From the NCBI RefSeq assembly GCF_015832195.1, contig NW_024037374.1:1302001-1366000 (forward strand): a stretch of 64,000 nucleotides of DNA, written 5' to 3'. How positions within the stretch are numbered: the first letter of the stretch is position 1; each line of letters opens with the position of its first letter. The notes below the pieces were generated by a model. It searched no databases. It saw only the letters and a program-made list of their open reading frames with translations, and had not been told where the DNA came from. Position numbers and translations under genes: made by a program. This DNA is from Motacilla alba alba (taxonomy: Eukaryota > Chordata > Aves > Passeriformes > Motacillidae). Below are positions 43,633 through 55,584 of the stretch, one piece after another.

Positions 43633-44590
43633 CAGATTGTCAAGAGAACAGAGATAGTGCTGAAGGCTATCTTGCTCCTGATGAATTGCAGCTGGTCTAA
43701 TTCCCAAAGAGTGGGAAAAGCCTTGCCCTTAATAGGATGTGTTTTCCAAAGAGTGGGTTTATAAAGGAGTGGGTTAGCTGGCCGAGAATCAACTGCAGTC
43801 TGCAGGCTGTGCTGTGGGGAAAAAGAGCTGAGCAGTTGTGTGAGGGGCAGCAAAGGGAAGATGTCGTGTGAGGGAAAGACAGGCTCATGTGGTTGTGCAA
43901 GTGACAGGAAAGAGTTAGCTGGTCCCACAGAAGGAAGAGAGAAGGAGTCAGAAGGCTGTGTGCAGTTGCCTGAGGGTAGTCTACAGACAGAAAGGGTGGA
44001 GAGTTTTTAGATAATAAGGGGCTGGCACTTGGGTCATGACCCAAAGTCACACATGGGGGAAGAACCCAGGAAGACCAAGGGGTATTTAAAGCTTGCCACG
44101 AGGCAAGCGCACATCTTGACCCTACCTCCTCTTGGAATTTCTATCTGAACACCACTGAAATCCAGGAGTTGGCAACTGTGTGTGTGTGCTTCTCTGTATC
44201 TTTTTTCCATTTCTCTCTTTCTGCGTCTTCTTCTAATTCCCTTCTCTTGCAAATTTTGAGTAACTTAAAATTAAACAGGCTTAGAGTTTGCATTGTTGAA
44301 TGGGCCAAGTTAATGCTTTGAGAAGTGTTCTTAGTGAATTGAATGTCATTTAAACCTTTTGCTAAATTTTCTCTGATTTTCTGAAGTTCCCAGTAAAGTC
44401 TGTTTTGTTGAACAGCTGAGAATCTCCTGTTGTTATTTCTCCAGTGAGTCCAACTCAGAGTACAAAACTCATTGTAATTCCTTTGAAATGTCTCATTGAG
44501 AGAGTCTTTTAGTGGATGGGGGGGTGGAACCCAGGGAACAGGGAATATTTCTCTGCCTGCTCTGAGGCATCCTGTCCCCCAGAGAAGCAC
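43633..44590. mobile_element. Probable old LTR material, including a third copy of the inner-arm segment
   Basis: 44040-44340 is a direct copy of 45430-45760 (CACATCTTGACCCTACCTCC, CAGGAGTTGG, an AACAGGCTTAGAGTTTG-like stretch). A GGTATTTAAAGC box lies at about 44080. No protein is supported. Confidence 0.4.
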
Positions 44591-44599
44591 TGCTTTTAA

Positions 44600-45085
44600 C
44601 CTTTGCCCATGGAGAGAGCTTCCAGGACTTTGGGATGGATTGGAGTCTACAAGTGTGTGAAGTACATAATAGAGAAAAGTGTAGTTTGTCACAGGGAAAG
44701 AAATTTAGAGTTTTGGGATTTTAGAGTAGGGGTAGATAGGAGACAAGATGGAGGATCTGGGGTGTTGTCTGAGCTGCTGCTTCTTCTTCATCTACTCCAT
44801 TTTCTGCAGTGTTGGTGGCACAGGGTGATTGGTTATGGGAACCCACAGGGTAGAGGTTACATGGACAGACAAAGGATTAGTTATTGGTAGAAAGGTAGAA
44901 ATGAAGTGCATTTTCAGTGTTAATTGGAGAAAACAGCTTTAAAAGACCTTGAAACTGTACATCTTGTGATCATTTCTGCTGTACTTTCTTGTGTGCTAAG
45001 TCTGGTGCAGACGGCGTGCCAAACTTCTGATAAGATAACAATAAACAGCAACCTGAAGACCAAAAGAAGTCCCGTGCGTCTTTCA
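44600..45085 (+). mobile_element. Probable LTR, plus strand
   Basis: It contains AAGATGGAGGATCTGGGG and ends in a typical R-U5 layout with an ATAACAATAAACAG signal at about 45039. The termini are not defined. Confidence 0.45.
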
Positions 45086-45164
45086 GTCCTGGCACAGAAC
45101 TGTTAAAAGAGGTTTCCCCCCATCAGGGGAGCCTCGGGGGCCCAACAAGGGGCCAGCACACTTG

Positions 45165-46135
45165 TCCAGGCGCCCATGGCAAAACTGGGATTCCTCATCC
45201 AACAATGCCAGTTATGACAGACTGGAGGAGATTGTTGGCTGGAAACATTTTGTGTGTGTGGGAGGAAGGGGCAGGTCCAGCCTTGCCCTGCCCTGGAAGC
45301 CCAGCACTGCCTTGCCCTGGAAGCCCAATCCCCCCAGTGCCTCTATCCCAGCCCAGCAGTGTCTGCCAGTCCCTGGCACAGCACAGGCAATGCTCCACAG
45401 CCACTTCTGCAGCCCCCAGCCCAGCTCCTGAGGGACCAAATGAGCCCAAGGCCCACCTGGGGGAAGGGCCCATGGAGACCAAGGGGTACTGAAGGCTGAG
45501 AAGAAGGCAAGCACACATCTTGACCCTACCTCCTCTTGGAATTTCCATCTGAACACCTCTGGAATCCAGGAGTTGGTAGCTGTGTGTGTGCTTTTCTGTA
45601 TCCTATTTGTCTTTCTCTCTTTCCGTGTCTTCTTCTTCTGTTTCTGTGCTCCTGCAAATTTTGATTAACATTAAATTGAACAGGCTTAGAGTTTGTGAAG
45701 TTGAATGGACCAAGTCAATACTTTGAGAAGTGTTTTTTCTTGATTGAATGTCTGTCGTAGTTTGACATGAAAGGAATTTTAAAACGTAATACAAAACTTG
45801 TGTAACTGACAATCTGTTAAATCACTGAGATACTGAACACGCCTCTGTGAAACACAGATGTGAAAGATCAAAAACCCAGGAACCTCCTCTTTCTTTTCCA
45901 GTCAACAAGGAAGTAGCGGTCCTGATCCCGGCCCCCATCTCAACCAAACCAAACCTAACCAAGCAACTCTGCCGTGGGCTGAGCCCCTTCCCCCCTCTCC
46001 AGGCTACCCCCCTCCCATCTGTCCCATTCAAACCAAACCAAACCCCAACAACTACCAAACAGGAAAACAAAAGAGGCTACAAAACCCCAACCAGAACAAA
46101 GCTGGCCACAGCTATTAAAATCTTATCATCAAGTC
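45165..46135 (+). repeat. Left arm of large palindrome (inner part)
   Basis: It matches about 47420-48400 inverted, including GGAGGAGATTGTTGGCTGGA, CATCTTGACCCTACCTCCT-like sequence and the conserved frame that begins MKHRCERSKTQEPP on both arms. The frame is low-complexity (many Thr, Pro, Lys) and has no recognised domain. Confidence 0.85.
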
Positions 46136-46233
46136 CCCTCCCTGTGGGAACCCAGGACTCTCCTCTGGGTGCCCTGGATGGCCAGAGCGGCTGCCAGGAG
46201 GCTCTGAGACCCTGGCATGCAGCCAAAGACACA

Positions 46234-46814
46234 TGTGGGGTTTTGATCTTAGCCCGTGGATCAAATTACGAACTCTGTATGAAGAATTACAAGCCACACA
46301 CACAAGTTTAGGTATTGTAGTAGAAGTAGTCACGAAGTGAAAGGAAGGATTTTTGAGTGCTGTACAGGGGGGTTTTAAGCCTTGTACGCAGGAGTCCAAG
46401 TTTTGTACATGGGGGTCAAGAGTTCTAAGATGGAGGGACTTGGGTGTGCCCTGTCCTCTTTCTTTCTCCTTCCAAACCTCCATGTCTTTGGTGATGTTGG
46501 CACTCACAGATTGGTTTAGAGTAGAAAGTCACCATTCAATATAGATAGTACGCATTGGGGAAAAAGTATAAACATGTAACATGTAATGCATGATATAAAA
46601 GATGGCACCAGCCCCCTGGCAGGGCAGTGTGCCTTTGTCTGACCTGCTGAACGGGCCGCAGCAGTTCAGGAAAAGAATATTTTAGATAACTTACAATAAA
46701 CTATCTTGAGACCGGACAACAGAAGACTACTGAGTCTTTCTTTGAAGGCACGGGTTGGAGCAGAGAATTTTCTGTCTTTCGGAGTCACCCCAATCTGGGG
46801 CACGAAACCCCACA
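46234..46814 (+). mobile_element. Solo LTR in the palindrome loop (ERVK-like)
   Basis: The termini are a perfect 10-base inverted pair, TGTGGGGTTT and AAACCCCACA. A TATAAAAG box lies at about 46596 and an AATAAAC signal at about 46696. The flanks GACACA and GGTTAA do not match, so no target duplication survives. Confidence 0.75.
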
Positions 46815-47419
46815 GGTTAATTATTTATGCATTTATTTTCTTGTGAGATAAGTTCAAGACAAAGGTAAACTAAGCTTAAAATTTTAAAAGAGTAAAAAGA
46901 AAATTTTATTAAAGGTAATTAAAAGGAAAAAGGTAATAAGAATAAAAATGACATCTTAAAAAAACTTTTTTTTTCTTTACAACATATTTTACTGACAATG
47001 TAAAAAAACGAAATGTAAAATTTCTAGTTAGTTATTAATTTGAATATTTTTATTATTTTATAGTTTTATGTGTTATAATGAAAAAACTTCTTTCTTTAGA
47101 GTTTACAAGAGAATTTTAGTTTTAAGAATAAGGTATTTTTTTCTTTTTTTTTGGGATATAATTTCTTCTTCACTGACTTTGATGGTTTTATGCTGTTTTT
47201 TATATGCTTGTATTTTGTTTTTCTTTTACTCGAAGGAGGATTGAAGTGTTGCAAGGGTTAACACCTGACCTGCCAGTAACTTGTGTTGGAAGTTGTGGTT
47301 GGGTTGTGTTAGGATTGGTTTTATGGTTGGTTTTGGGGGTTTTTGTGTTTAATTTTAGTTGTAGGGTTATTTTGTGTGGATTGTAGGTTGTAGGGGTTTT
47401 AGTTTGAGTTGTGTTGGGG
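46815..47419. other. AT-rich then GT-rich loop centre
   Basis: 46815-47200 is very AT-rich (poly-A and poly-T stretches). 47260-47419 is GT-rich on the plus strand. No gene is seen. It is the centre of the palindrome. Confidence 0.5.
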
Positions 47420-48399
47420 GGAGGCTTGATGGTAAGATTTTATGAGCTGTAGCTAGCTTTGTTCTGGTTGGGGTTTTGTAGCCTCTTTTGTTTTCCTGTT
47501 TGGTAGTTGTTGGGGTTTGGTTTGGTTTGAATGGGGCCGATGGGAGGGGGGCAGCCTGAGGAAGGGGGAAGGGGCTCAGCCCAAGGCAGGGTTGCTTGGT
47601 TTGGTTTGGTTGAGATGGGCCCAGGGCCGGGGCTGCTACTTCCTTGTTGACTGGAAAAGAAAGAGGAGGTTCCTGGGTTTTTGATCTTTCACATCTGTGT
47701 TTCACAGAGGCGTGTTCAGCATCTTAGTGGTTTAACAGATTGTCATTTACACAAAAAGTTTTGTATTTTTAACTTTTTCTCAGTCAAACTACGACAGACA
47801 TTCAATCAAGAAAAAACACTTCTCAAAGTATTGACTTGGCTTATTCAACTTCACAAATGCTAAGCCTGTTCAATTTAATGTTAATCAAAATTTGCAGGAG
47901 CACAGAAACAGAAGAAGAAGACACAGAAAGAGAGAAAGACAAATAAGATACAGAGAAGCACACACACAGCTACCAACTCCTGGATTCCAGAGGTGTTCAG
48001 ATGGAAATTCCAACAGGAGGTAGGGTCAACATATGTGCTTGCCTTGTTCTCAGCCTTCAATACCCCTTGGTCTCCATGGGCCCTTCCCCCAGGTGGGCCT
48101 TCAGGTCACTTGGTCCCTCAGGAGCTGGGCTGGGGGCTGCAGAGGTGGCTGTGGAGCATTGCCTGTGCTGTGCCAGGGACTGGCAGACACTGCTGGGCTG
48201 GGATAGAGGCACTGGGGGGATTGGGCTTCCAGGGCAGGGCAGTGCTGGGCTTCCAGGGCAGGGCAAGGCTGAGGCTGGACCTGCCCCTTCCTCCCCCACA
48301 CATGAAATGTTTCCAGCCAACAATCTCCTCAAGTCTCTCACAACAGGCAATGCTGGATGAGGAATCCGAATTCTGGCCGTGGGCACCTGGCTCAGAAGG

Positions 48400-48895
48400 A
48401 CAGTTCTTTCCCATTGGAATGGAAGCATGGAGCCCCAGTGTTTGGAAGGCAGGTGAGAGCTTCACTAGTCCAAGGCCAGCCAGACTTGTCAGCAATGGCA
48501 GATTTTGTATGGGAACAGTCTTTGGATTTAGGGAATTTTAGAGGTGGAAACCCAATCTCACCCATGGGCGCCTGGAGAAGCAGGACTGTTCTGTTCCATA
48601 GGAAGGAAAGGACAGAGCCTTCCCCAGGGTTTTAGGGACAGATGGGAAATGACCCTTGTGAAACCACTGCCAGACAGACTTTTCCTGGCAATATTCCCAT
48701 GGGAACAATCCCTGGATATAAGGAAATTGGGAGGTGAAATCCCAACTCCGGCCAAGGGTGCTTGGAGTACAAGGACAGTTCTTTTCCATAGGAAGGAAAG
48801 CATGACGCCCCAGTGTTCCAGTGGCAGATGATAAGAGACCCTCAACATGCCAAGGTCAGCTTGACCAATCAGGCCCTCCATAGGAGGCCAAACCA
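48400..48895 (-). repeat. 187-bp tandem repeat, array 3
   Basis: About two and a half units lie on the minus strand, with the same CTTGGCATGTTGAGGGTCTC start beside the 38-bp array. Confidence 0.8.
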
Positions 48896-48929
48896 GCCAG
48901 ACATGTTCCACGTTCCCTTGCTTTTATGA

Positions 48930-49860
48930 GGCTCTGCAGTATCACCATGGTCCCCTTGGTTCCATCGGGCTCTGCAGAGTCCTAATGGTGCTTTGATTCC
49001 ATGGGGTCCAGCAGGGTCACAATGGACCCTTGGTTCAATGGGGTCCCAAAATGTCACAGTCACCCCTGGGTTCCAGATGGCCCTGAAGTGTCACAATGGT
49101 CCCAATTGATTCCATGAGGCCCCGCATTGTCACAATGGTCTCCATGGCTCCCCAGGCCCCACAAGGACATGTGACTCCTATTCTGTGAGCCCTGTAGTGT
49201 CATAATGGGACTTGGGACCCTGGGGGTTTGCAGTGTCACAATGGCCTCCTTTGGCTGCACAGTGTCACAAAGGACCACTTATTCCAGCAGACCACCCTGT
49301 GTCACCCTGGAGTTTTGGTTTCATGCAGCCCTGCAGTGTCACACAGGCCTCTTGGTTTCATGAGGCCCCACAGTATCACAATGGTCCTCTTGGTTCTGTG
49401 GGGACCCCCAGGGTCACAATGGTCTCACTGGTTCCATGAGGCCTCACAGTGTCATAATTCTGTGCTTATTCCATGTATCCTCATAGCATCCCAATGGTTT
49501 CCATGATTCCATGAGTCCCCTCAGTATCACAATGGTCTCCTTGGTTCCATGGTGATCCACAGTGTCACAATCGCCCCTTGGTTCCATGACACTGCAAAGT
49601 GACATCATGGCCTCCATGGTTCCATGAGGCTTCGTGGTGTCACAATGGACCCTTGGTTTGATGGGACCTTTCAGTGTCACAATGATCCCTACATTCCATG
49701 GAGCCACACAGTGTAAGTACAGCCCCCTTGGTTCCAAGAGGCCCAGCAATGTCACAGTGATCTCCATGATTCCATAAGGCCCCACAGTGTCACAATAGTC
49801 CCTTGGTCTCACAGGGCCCCACAGTGTCACAATGCTCCCTTGGTTCCATGGGCCCTGTGC
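48930..49860 (-). repeat. 38-bp minisatellite, array 3
   Basis: About 24 units of the GACACTG...GGAACCAAGG repeat lie on the minus strand. This array is much longer than its mirror partner at 41585-41835. Confidence 0.85.
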
Positions 49861-51309
49861 TGCTGCATTCCCCCCTCCCCTTCTCAGGCCGCCCTGGCAG
49901 CTGAGAAATGCTCCTTGGGCCTTGGCCTGGGCCAACAGCCCCTGGGCTCAGCTCCTCTGCAGCTCATCACAAACACTGGCTGCCCCAGGAACTGCTGCTG
50001 CCCAAGGAGCTCCTGGTGTCTGTAGGAGCAGCCCTGGGAACTGGTTTTGTTCCCTCGGTGGCACAACATCCCTGTTCTCACACTGCCAAAGAAAGCTGCT
50101 GATGCCAAGTGTGGCCAGGATGAACCATTGCTGGGATTGAAGCCCCTCTCTTGGGGCCCTACAAACAGCGCTCCAAAAGGAGCCCCTTGGAGCTCTCCTG
50201 GGCCAGCGACTCCCTCTGAGTGGGGCCTCTCCCAGCCAGGAACTCTCCCGTTTGCTGCACTCGGGGATCCCTGAACAACAGCAGAGCCTGGGCCGATCCC
50301 CCCACTCCTCCAGGCTCAACCCTTCCCTGGCTGGGGAGATGCCAAAGCATCCACAGTGAGCATTTCCTGCCCTCAGGGGAATTTCTCACAGGTGCCTTGC
50401 ACTGACTCTTGGTGTCTGTGTGCACACAGGAGTGCCTGTGCTGGGGAAATGGGGCAGAAATGCTGCTCTCTGAGGGGCTTGAGTGCCTTGGATAGCTGAG
50501 TCAGTCAGGCCTGTAAGTAAGGTTAAGCCATGAGGAAAAACTCAAGTGAATTGCTTCTAAGAGTTGTTCTTTTACTAAGTTGTTATGTTTAATATAAGCT
50601 ATAGGCTGAGGTAAATACTGTTAAATATTATTCCTCTGTTAAATTGCAAAGTCATAGGTTATAAGTTTGGTTAAATACTGTTAGGTGATGTTCTTTTGCT
50701 ATATTGTAAAGTTTAAGGTATCAGTCAGGGTTAAGGTATAAGTCAAGTCCTGTTAATTTTAAGCTCTGTTAAGCTTTTCGACCATAATCCTTTTATCCTT
50801 GCCCTCACTGTCCTCTTGTCACAAACAGACAGGGACATTTCTCTGTTCATTTCTCTGTATGACTGCCTGGATCTTGTTTGGTTTTGTTGCTGCTTTGTTT
50901 CCCTGGTGAGCCTGAAGTGTCCAGTCAGGAGCAGAGTGACTCTTGCCAAGGAACTTTGTGGTGCTGTTGCTGAATATTAAATCTAGTTTTTGCTGATCCC
51001 TTGCAAGGAATTTTTTCAGCGCTCTCAAGCCCTGGTTTGTAAGATGGTGAAAGATCCCTGGTCTAGGCTCTGGCCCTGGGGGACACAGGGACGCTGCCGG
51101 GTGGTCCCTGTCCCCCTGTCCCACCCCCCACGGCCCCAGGCCCCATCCTGGTGTCAGGCTCTGGGGTCGATCTTGTGGAACATCCTCTGGGCGAGGCTGT
51201 GGCACCGGGGGTGGGGGTACCCAGGGGGAAAGGGGATCCCGCTGTGCACGAGCAGCATTACACTTCTCTGGGGGGAACTGTGAGGGGGTGGCTGGGGCAG
51301 AGTGACCTC

Positions 51310-51690
51310 CCCAGTAACCTCACACAGCCCCTATGATGTCACACAGCCTTCTTAGGATGATACACATACCCTCTGTGATGTCATACTACCTTCTGTGATG
51401 TCACACAGCCTTCTATATGCCACACAGCCCCTGTGATGTCACAAAGCCAACTCTGAGATGTCACCCTGTAATGTGATACAACTGCTCTGTGATTTCACAG
51501 AAGACTCAGTGATGTCACAAAGTCACCTAAGATGTCACTGTCTCTTCTTTGATGTCGTAGCCAGCTCTATGATGCCACAGAGCCACCCTCTATGATGGCA
51601 GAGTCTGCTCTATGGCCTCACACCCTACTCTGTGACATCACAGCCAGCTCTATGATGTCACAACCCACTCAGTGATGTCACAAAATCCTC
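51310..51690 (-). repeat. TGACATCA minisatellite, array 4
   Basis: TGTGATGTCACA units, that is, the reverse complement of TGACATCA units, mirror the array at 39680-40130. Confidence 0.8.
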
Positions 51691-51999
51691 AAGAACTCAG
51701 TTACATTGAAACACTGAAGTTTCTGGTACTATGAAGAGATCCCTGTGAGGGACACAACTGAGAAAGTGTCCCCAGGTTCCAGCCAGAGCAGAACACTGGA
51801 GGCAGTGATGACAGCTGGGGACAAGCAAGGGAAAGGTGTCCCTGGTGCTGAACAAACCTGGATGTGTTTCAGGAATGCAAAGGCCCAAGGCCTGAGCCCC
51901 AGCCCCTGGCAAGGCAGATCCTGTCCCTCCCTCCTTGCTCACGGCTCTTCCCGGGATGGGCACTGGCATGTGGGGACGTGCAATGCCAAGGGCAGGACC

Positions 52000-52355
52000 A
52001 TGGGGCGGCCCCTGCCAGGCTGCTGAGCAGGGACAAGGAGGCAATGAGGCCCCAGGCCTGCAAGGGTCACTTGTCCCCTCGTGGCCTCAGGCCCAGGGCC
52101 AGCAGCCATGGCCCAAGTGCTGCCCAAGTTGGCTCTGTCAGGGCCTTGCAGCTGCTGCCCATCCCTGTGCCCTGTGCAGCCCAGGCTCTCCTACGGTTTC
52201 CCTGCCCTGCGCCTCTGTCCCTGCAGGCTGTCGTCATGCCCCTGCTGCCCCACCTGGCTGGCCCCTTCCTCTTGCTGACAGCTCTGAGTCCTGCCTGCCT
52301 CTGCCTGCCCACACAAAGCCTTGGCCTTGGTACTAAAAGGTTTAGTTCAATTTTT
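52000..52355. other. GC-rich segment
   Basis: Cys/Pro/Leu-rich frames occur on the plus strand, but there is no domain or splice support. No gene is called. Confidence 0.35.
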
Positions 52356-52359
52356 TCTG

Positions 52360-52685
52360 TGCCTGTGAACTTCTAGCACAAGGAACAAGGCATGCAGGGG
52401 CTGCTTTCCCAGCAAGGATGGTTGGAAGACCAGAAGAAGACATCTGGCTCAAGAATGCAGTGATAGAGAAAGGAAGGACTGAATCAGGGAATTTGGGGTG
52501 GGTTTTATGGTAACGGGTAGATGGTAATACACATTTAGTGACTGTATATAAGCAACACACTGGTAGAATTACATCTCCACATAAGGTTAGGAGTTATCTC
52601 CTGCTGGACCTCAGAGCTGAATAAATGATACCCTCTTAAAGAGCAAATTAGTGTTAAGGAGTCTTATTCTGATATTTTCGGAGAT
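52360..52685 (+). mobile_element. Probable LTR, plus strand
   Basis: A GTATATAAGC box (about 52545) and a GAATAAATG signal (about 52619) are 75 bases apart, and the sequence before the next minisatellite is U5-like. The 5' end at TGTGCCTGTG is a guess. Confidence 0.5.
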
Positions 52686-52699
52686 TTGGTGATGGCAAG

Positions 52700-53150
52700 A
52701 CCTCTCAGAACCAAGGAGTCAACTGTTACACTGCAAACTCCTGGAACAAAGGGTCCATTGTAATTGTGTGGAACCCCATGGAACCAAAATCCGTTTTGGC
52801 ACATCGGGGCCACATTGAATCAATGGTCCACGGTGATACTGCGGATCCAAGGAGACCATTGAGACACTGAGAAACTTCTTGGTGACCATTGTGACACAGC
52901 AAAGCCTCGTGGAACCATGGGTCCATTGTGACACTGCAGAACCTCACGGAACCAAGGTGACCATGTTCTACCTCAGAACCTCATGGAACAAAGGGACCAT
53001 GGACACTGCAGAGCCAAGGAGACTGCTGTTGGCAGTGTGAAAGCTCATGGAACCAAGAATCCATTGTGAAACAGCTGGGCCTTGTGGAGCCAAGGATCCC
53101 ATATGGCACTGCCATTGTGACACTGCAGGGCCCCATGGAAACAAGGGAAT
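52700..53150 (+). repeat. 38-bp minisatellite, array 4
   Basis: Units of the GACACTG...CATGGAACCAAGG repeat, many truncated, lead into the 187-bp repeat with the usual polarity. Confidence 0.8.
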
Positions 53151-53154
53151 AGGT

Positions 53155-54005
53155 CTGCTTGGCTTGGTGCGACTGGTTCAACTGTCCTTGGCATGTTGAG
53201 GGTCTCTTCTAATGTACCCCTGAAATACTGGGGCTCTGGGCTTTGCTTCAAATGGAAAAGAACTGTCCTTCTCCTTCAGGTGTCCTTGGCTGAAATGGGA
53301 TTCTGCCTCCAGAATTCCCAATACCCAGGGATTGCTCCCAGGCAAACACTGCTATTACCCAAAAAGTCTGGCTGACCTTGACTTCCTGAGACCTGGCTCT
53401 CATCTGCCTTCAAACACGGAGGCTTTCCTTCCTAGGGAAAAGGACCCTCCCTCGTGCACAGGCACCCATGGTGGAAATTGGTACTTTTCCTCTGAATCCA
53501 CTATATGCAAGGGTTTTCCCGGACAAAAGCTTCCAGGACAGAGTGCTCTGGCTGGCCTTGCCCTCTGGTGGTTGCCTCTATTCTGCCCTGAAACAGTGGG
53601 GCTGCAGCCTTTCTCTTCCCATGGAAAAGAACGATCTTCCTTTTTCTCCAGGTGCCCATGCCCAAAATTGGGATTCCACCTCCAAAAGTCCTATATCCAA
53701 AGATTACTCCAACACAAAAGCTGCCATTACAGACAGCTCTGGCTGGCCTTGGCCTCCTTAGGGCCAGCTCTCAACTGCCTTCTAAACACAGGGGCTCCAT
53801 GCTTTCCTTCCTGTGGAAAAGAACTGGCCTTCTCCTCCAGGCAAAATGGGCTGAAATTTGGATTCAACATTCAAAATTTCAAATATCCAAGGGTTACTCC
53901 CAGAAAAAGCTGCCTGGACAGTCAGGTCTGTCTGGCCTTGGCCTCTGGTGACTGCAGTTCATTGGCGCCTGAAACACGGGGGCTTTGTGGTTTCCTTCCT
54001 GTGGA
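53155..54005 (+). repeat. 187-bp tandem repeat, array 4
   Basis: Units repeat at about 53203, 53395, 53575, 53767 and 53955 (180-192 bases apart), each with CTTCCT-type and TTGGGATTCCACCTCCA-type landmarks. The frame 53332-54036 runs through it and is a repeat artefact. Confidence 0.85.
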
Positions 54006-54009
54006 GACC

Positions 54010-54500
54010 AATGTGACACTGTGGGGCCTTGTCTGAAGGCCACTGTGACACTGCGGGGTGCCATGAATCCAAGGGACCAAAGTGACACTGTGGGGCCTCC
54101 TTGAACCAAGGACATCTTTGTGGCACTGCTGGGCTGCATGGTCCCACGGGGCCAGTGTGAAGCAGCAGGGCTTTGTGGAACCAAGAGGCCATTGCTGCCT
54201 TTCAGGGCCTCATGGAGCCAAAGGGCCATTGTGATCCTGTGTAGCACCGTAGATCCATGGAGAGCATTGTGGCATTGCAAGGCCCCATGGATCCATGGAG
54301 ACCATTGTGACACTGTGGAGCCCCATGGAATGAAGGGAACATGGAGCCGGTTTGGCTGGCTTGGCCTCCCAGGGGCCACCGGACAGGTGCAGCTGATCTT
54401 GGAATGTTGAGGGCTGCCTCTCATCAGCCCCTGGAGAACTGGGGCTCCTTGCTTTCCTTCCTATGGAAAAGAACCATCCATCTTTCCGGTGCCCACAGCC
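54010..54500 (+). repeat. 38-bp array 5 joined to a single 187-bp unit
   Basis: About eight 38-bp units (54010-54340) are followed by the conserved junction (GGAACATGGAGCCGGTTTGG) and one partial 187-bp unit to about 54500. Confidence 0.75.
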
Positions 54501-55380
54501 AAAATTGATACTTCCCCTGAAACATGCTCGGCCTCTCCTGGAGCAAGGACCAGGAGTTCTGCACTGTCCCTGACCTCCATTTCCCGGGCCATGGGGTGTT
54601 CCAGCCATGGGGCTGATGTGGAAGCTGACCTCCCTCTGTGCCCCTCAGCAGCTGCTGAGCCCTTCAAGGGGGCCAGGGCAGTGGGGCGAGTGCCCCCAGT
54701 GCTGGAGCATCCCAGAGCAGGTACTGCCATGGGGCTCACCCAGAATGGGCTGCTGGGCTGGGCTGGGCTGGGAAGTGCCCAGGAGATAAAACCTACCCAT
54801 GTCAGCTGAGCTGTGTGACTCTGCAGGGCCAGGACATGTTCCAGCAGGTGTGTGCTGCTCGGCCAGCCCCCTGGCAGGGATCTCAGACTGGCAGGTGCAT
54901 CATTGAGGAGGTTGGTCTGTGGCCTTGGTGACATGGCCAGTCTGAGAAGGTGCCCCAGGGCTTTGACCATCCCTCCAGCCTCTTCCCTCAGCCACTTTCA
55001 GATCTGGGCACGCATCCCAGTTTATTGGTCTGTTTGTTCTGTGGTTTTCTCCTTCCTCCTGCCAATTTCAGCACCACTGTAGGGGCAGCATCAGCCGTGC
55101 CCCATCTTCCTCGTCACCCAGCCCTTGGCAGACCCCAGAGCAGGGCGCTCTGTGACCCCAGGCACTGGACATGGCTGGAGAGGCGGGACACTGAGGTCTG
55201 GAATGGACCCTCTGGTGGGGAACATTTGCCCACCCAAAACACACCCTGTGCTGCGCCGTGTCTGATGAGGGGGATTTGGGGCCTGTGCTGGGCAGGGGGG
55301 CTGTGCTGCCTCAGGGACAAATGACAGGGATGAGCCACAACACAGCAGCCAGGAGGTGGAAGTGAGGACAAGCTATGGAG
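54500..55380. other. Unassigned GC-rich sequence
   Basis: No gene, LTR or known repeat could be recognised. A GCTGGGCTGGGCTGGGCTGG run occurs near 54751-54770. Confidence 0.35.
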
Positions 55381-55560
55381 GAAGAATTCAGAAATCTGGC
55401 CTGAGTCTGTGTTCATGTGCTTAGGAAAGCCAAAGCTCAGCAGGAGCTGATGGAGGCTGCAGGCAACATCCAGAGCAAAGTTAATTCAGTCGCTGTGTTT
55501 GCAGTGAATGGCTGCAAAAGGAACATGTCAACCTGCTGCTGCTGAATGAGGGCAGGGAGG
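55381..55560 (+). mobile_element. Possible CR1 ORF2 fragment
   Basis: AGGAAAGCCAAAGCTCAGC and AACATCCAGAGCAAAG recall a CR1-like LINE region, but the match is short. Confidence 0.3.
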
Positions 55561-55584
55561 AGCAAATCTAGGATTACAAAGGGG

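Larger units (their letters stand above)
47420..51999 (-). repeat. Right arm of large palindrome
   Basis: This is the mirror copy of 45165-46135 followed by 39381-42303. It is continuous here, which shows that the left arm was interrupted by about 2.9 kb of later insertions. It includes minus-strand 187-bp units (48400-48890), the 38-bp array (48930-49860), the 1.2-kb block (49870-51060) and the TGACATCA array (51310-51690). Confidence 0.85.

Noticed and set aside
45847..46311. Frame beginning MKHRCERSKTQEPP as a conserved gene (also at 47367-47705)
   Set aside because: The two copies are arms of the palindrome. The translation is low-complexity and loses similarity where the arms end.
53332..54036. 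234-codon plus-strand frame
   Set aside because: Translation of the 187-bp repeat; the repeated Pro/Cys pattern follows the DNA units.
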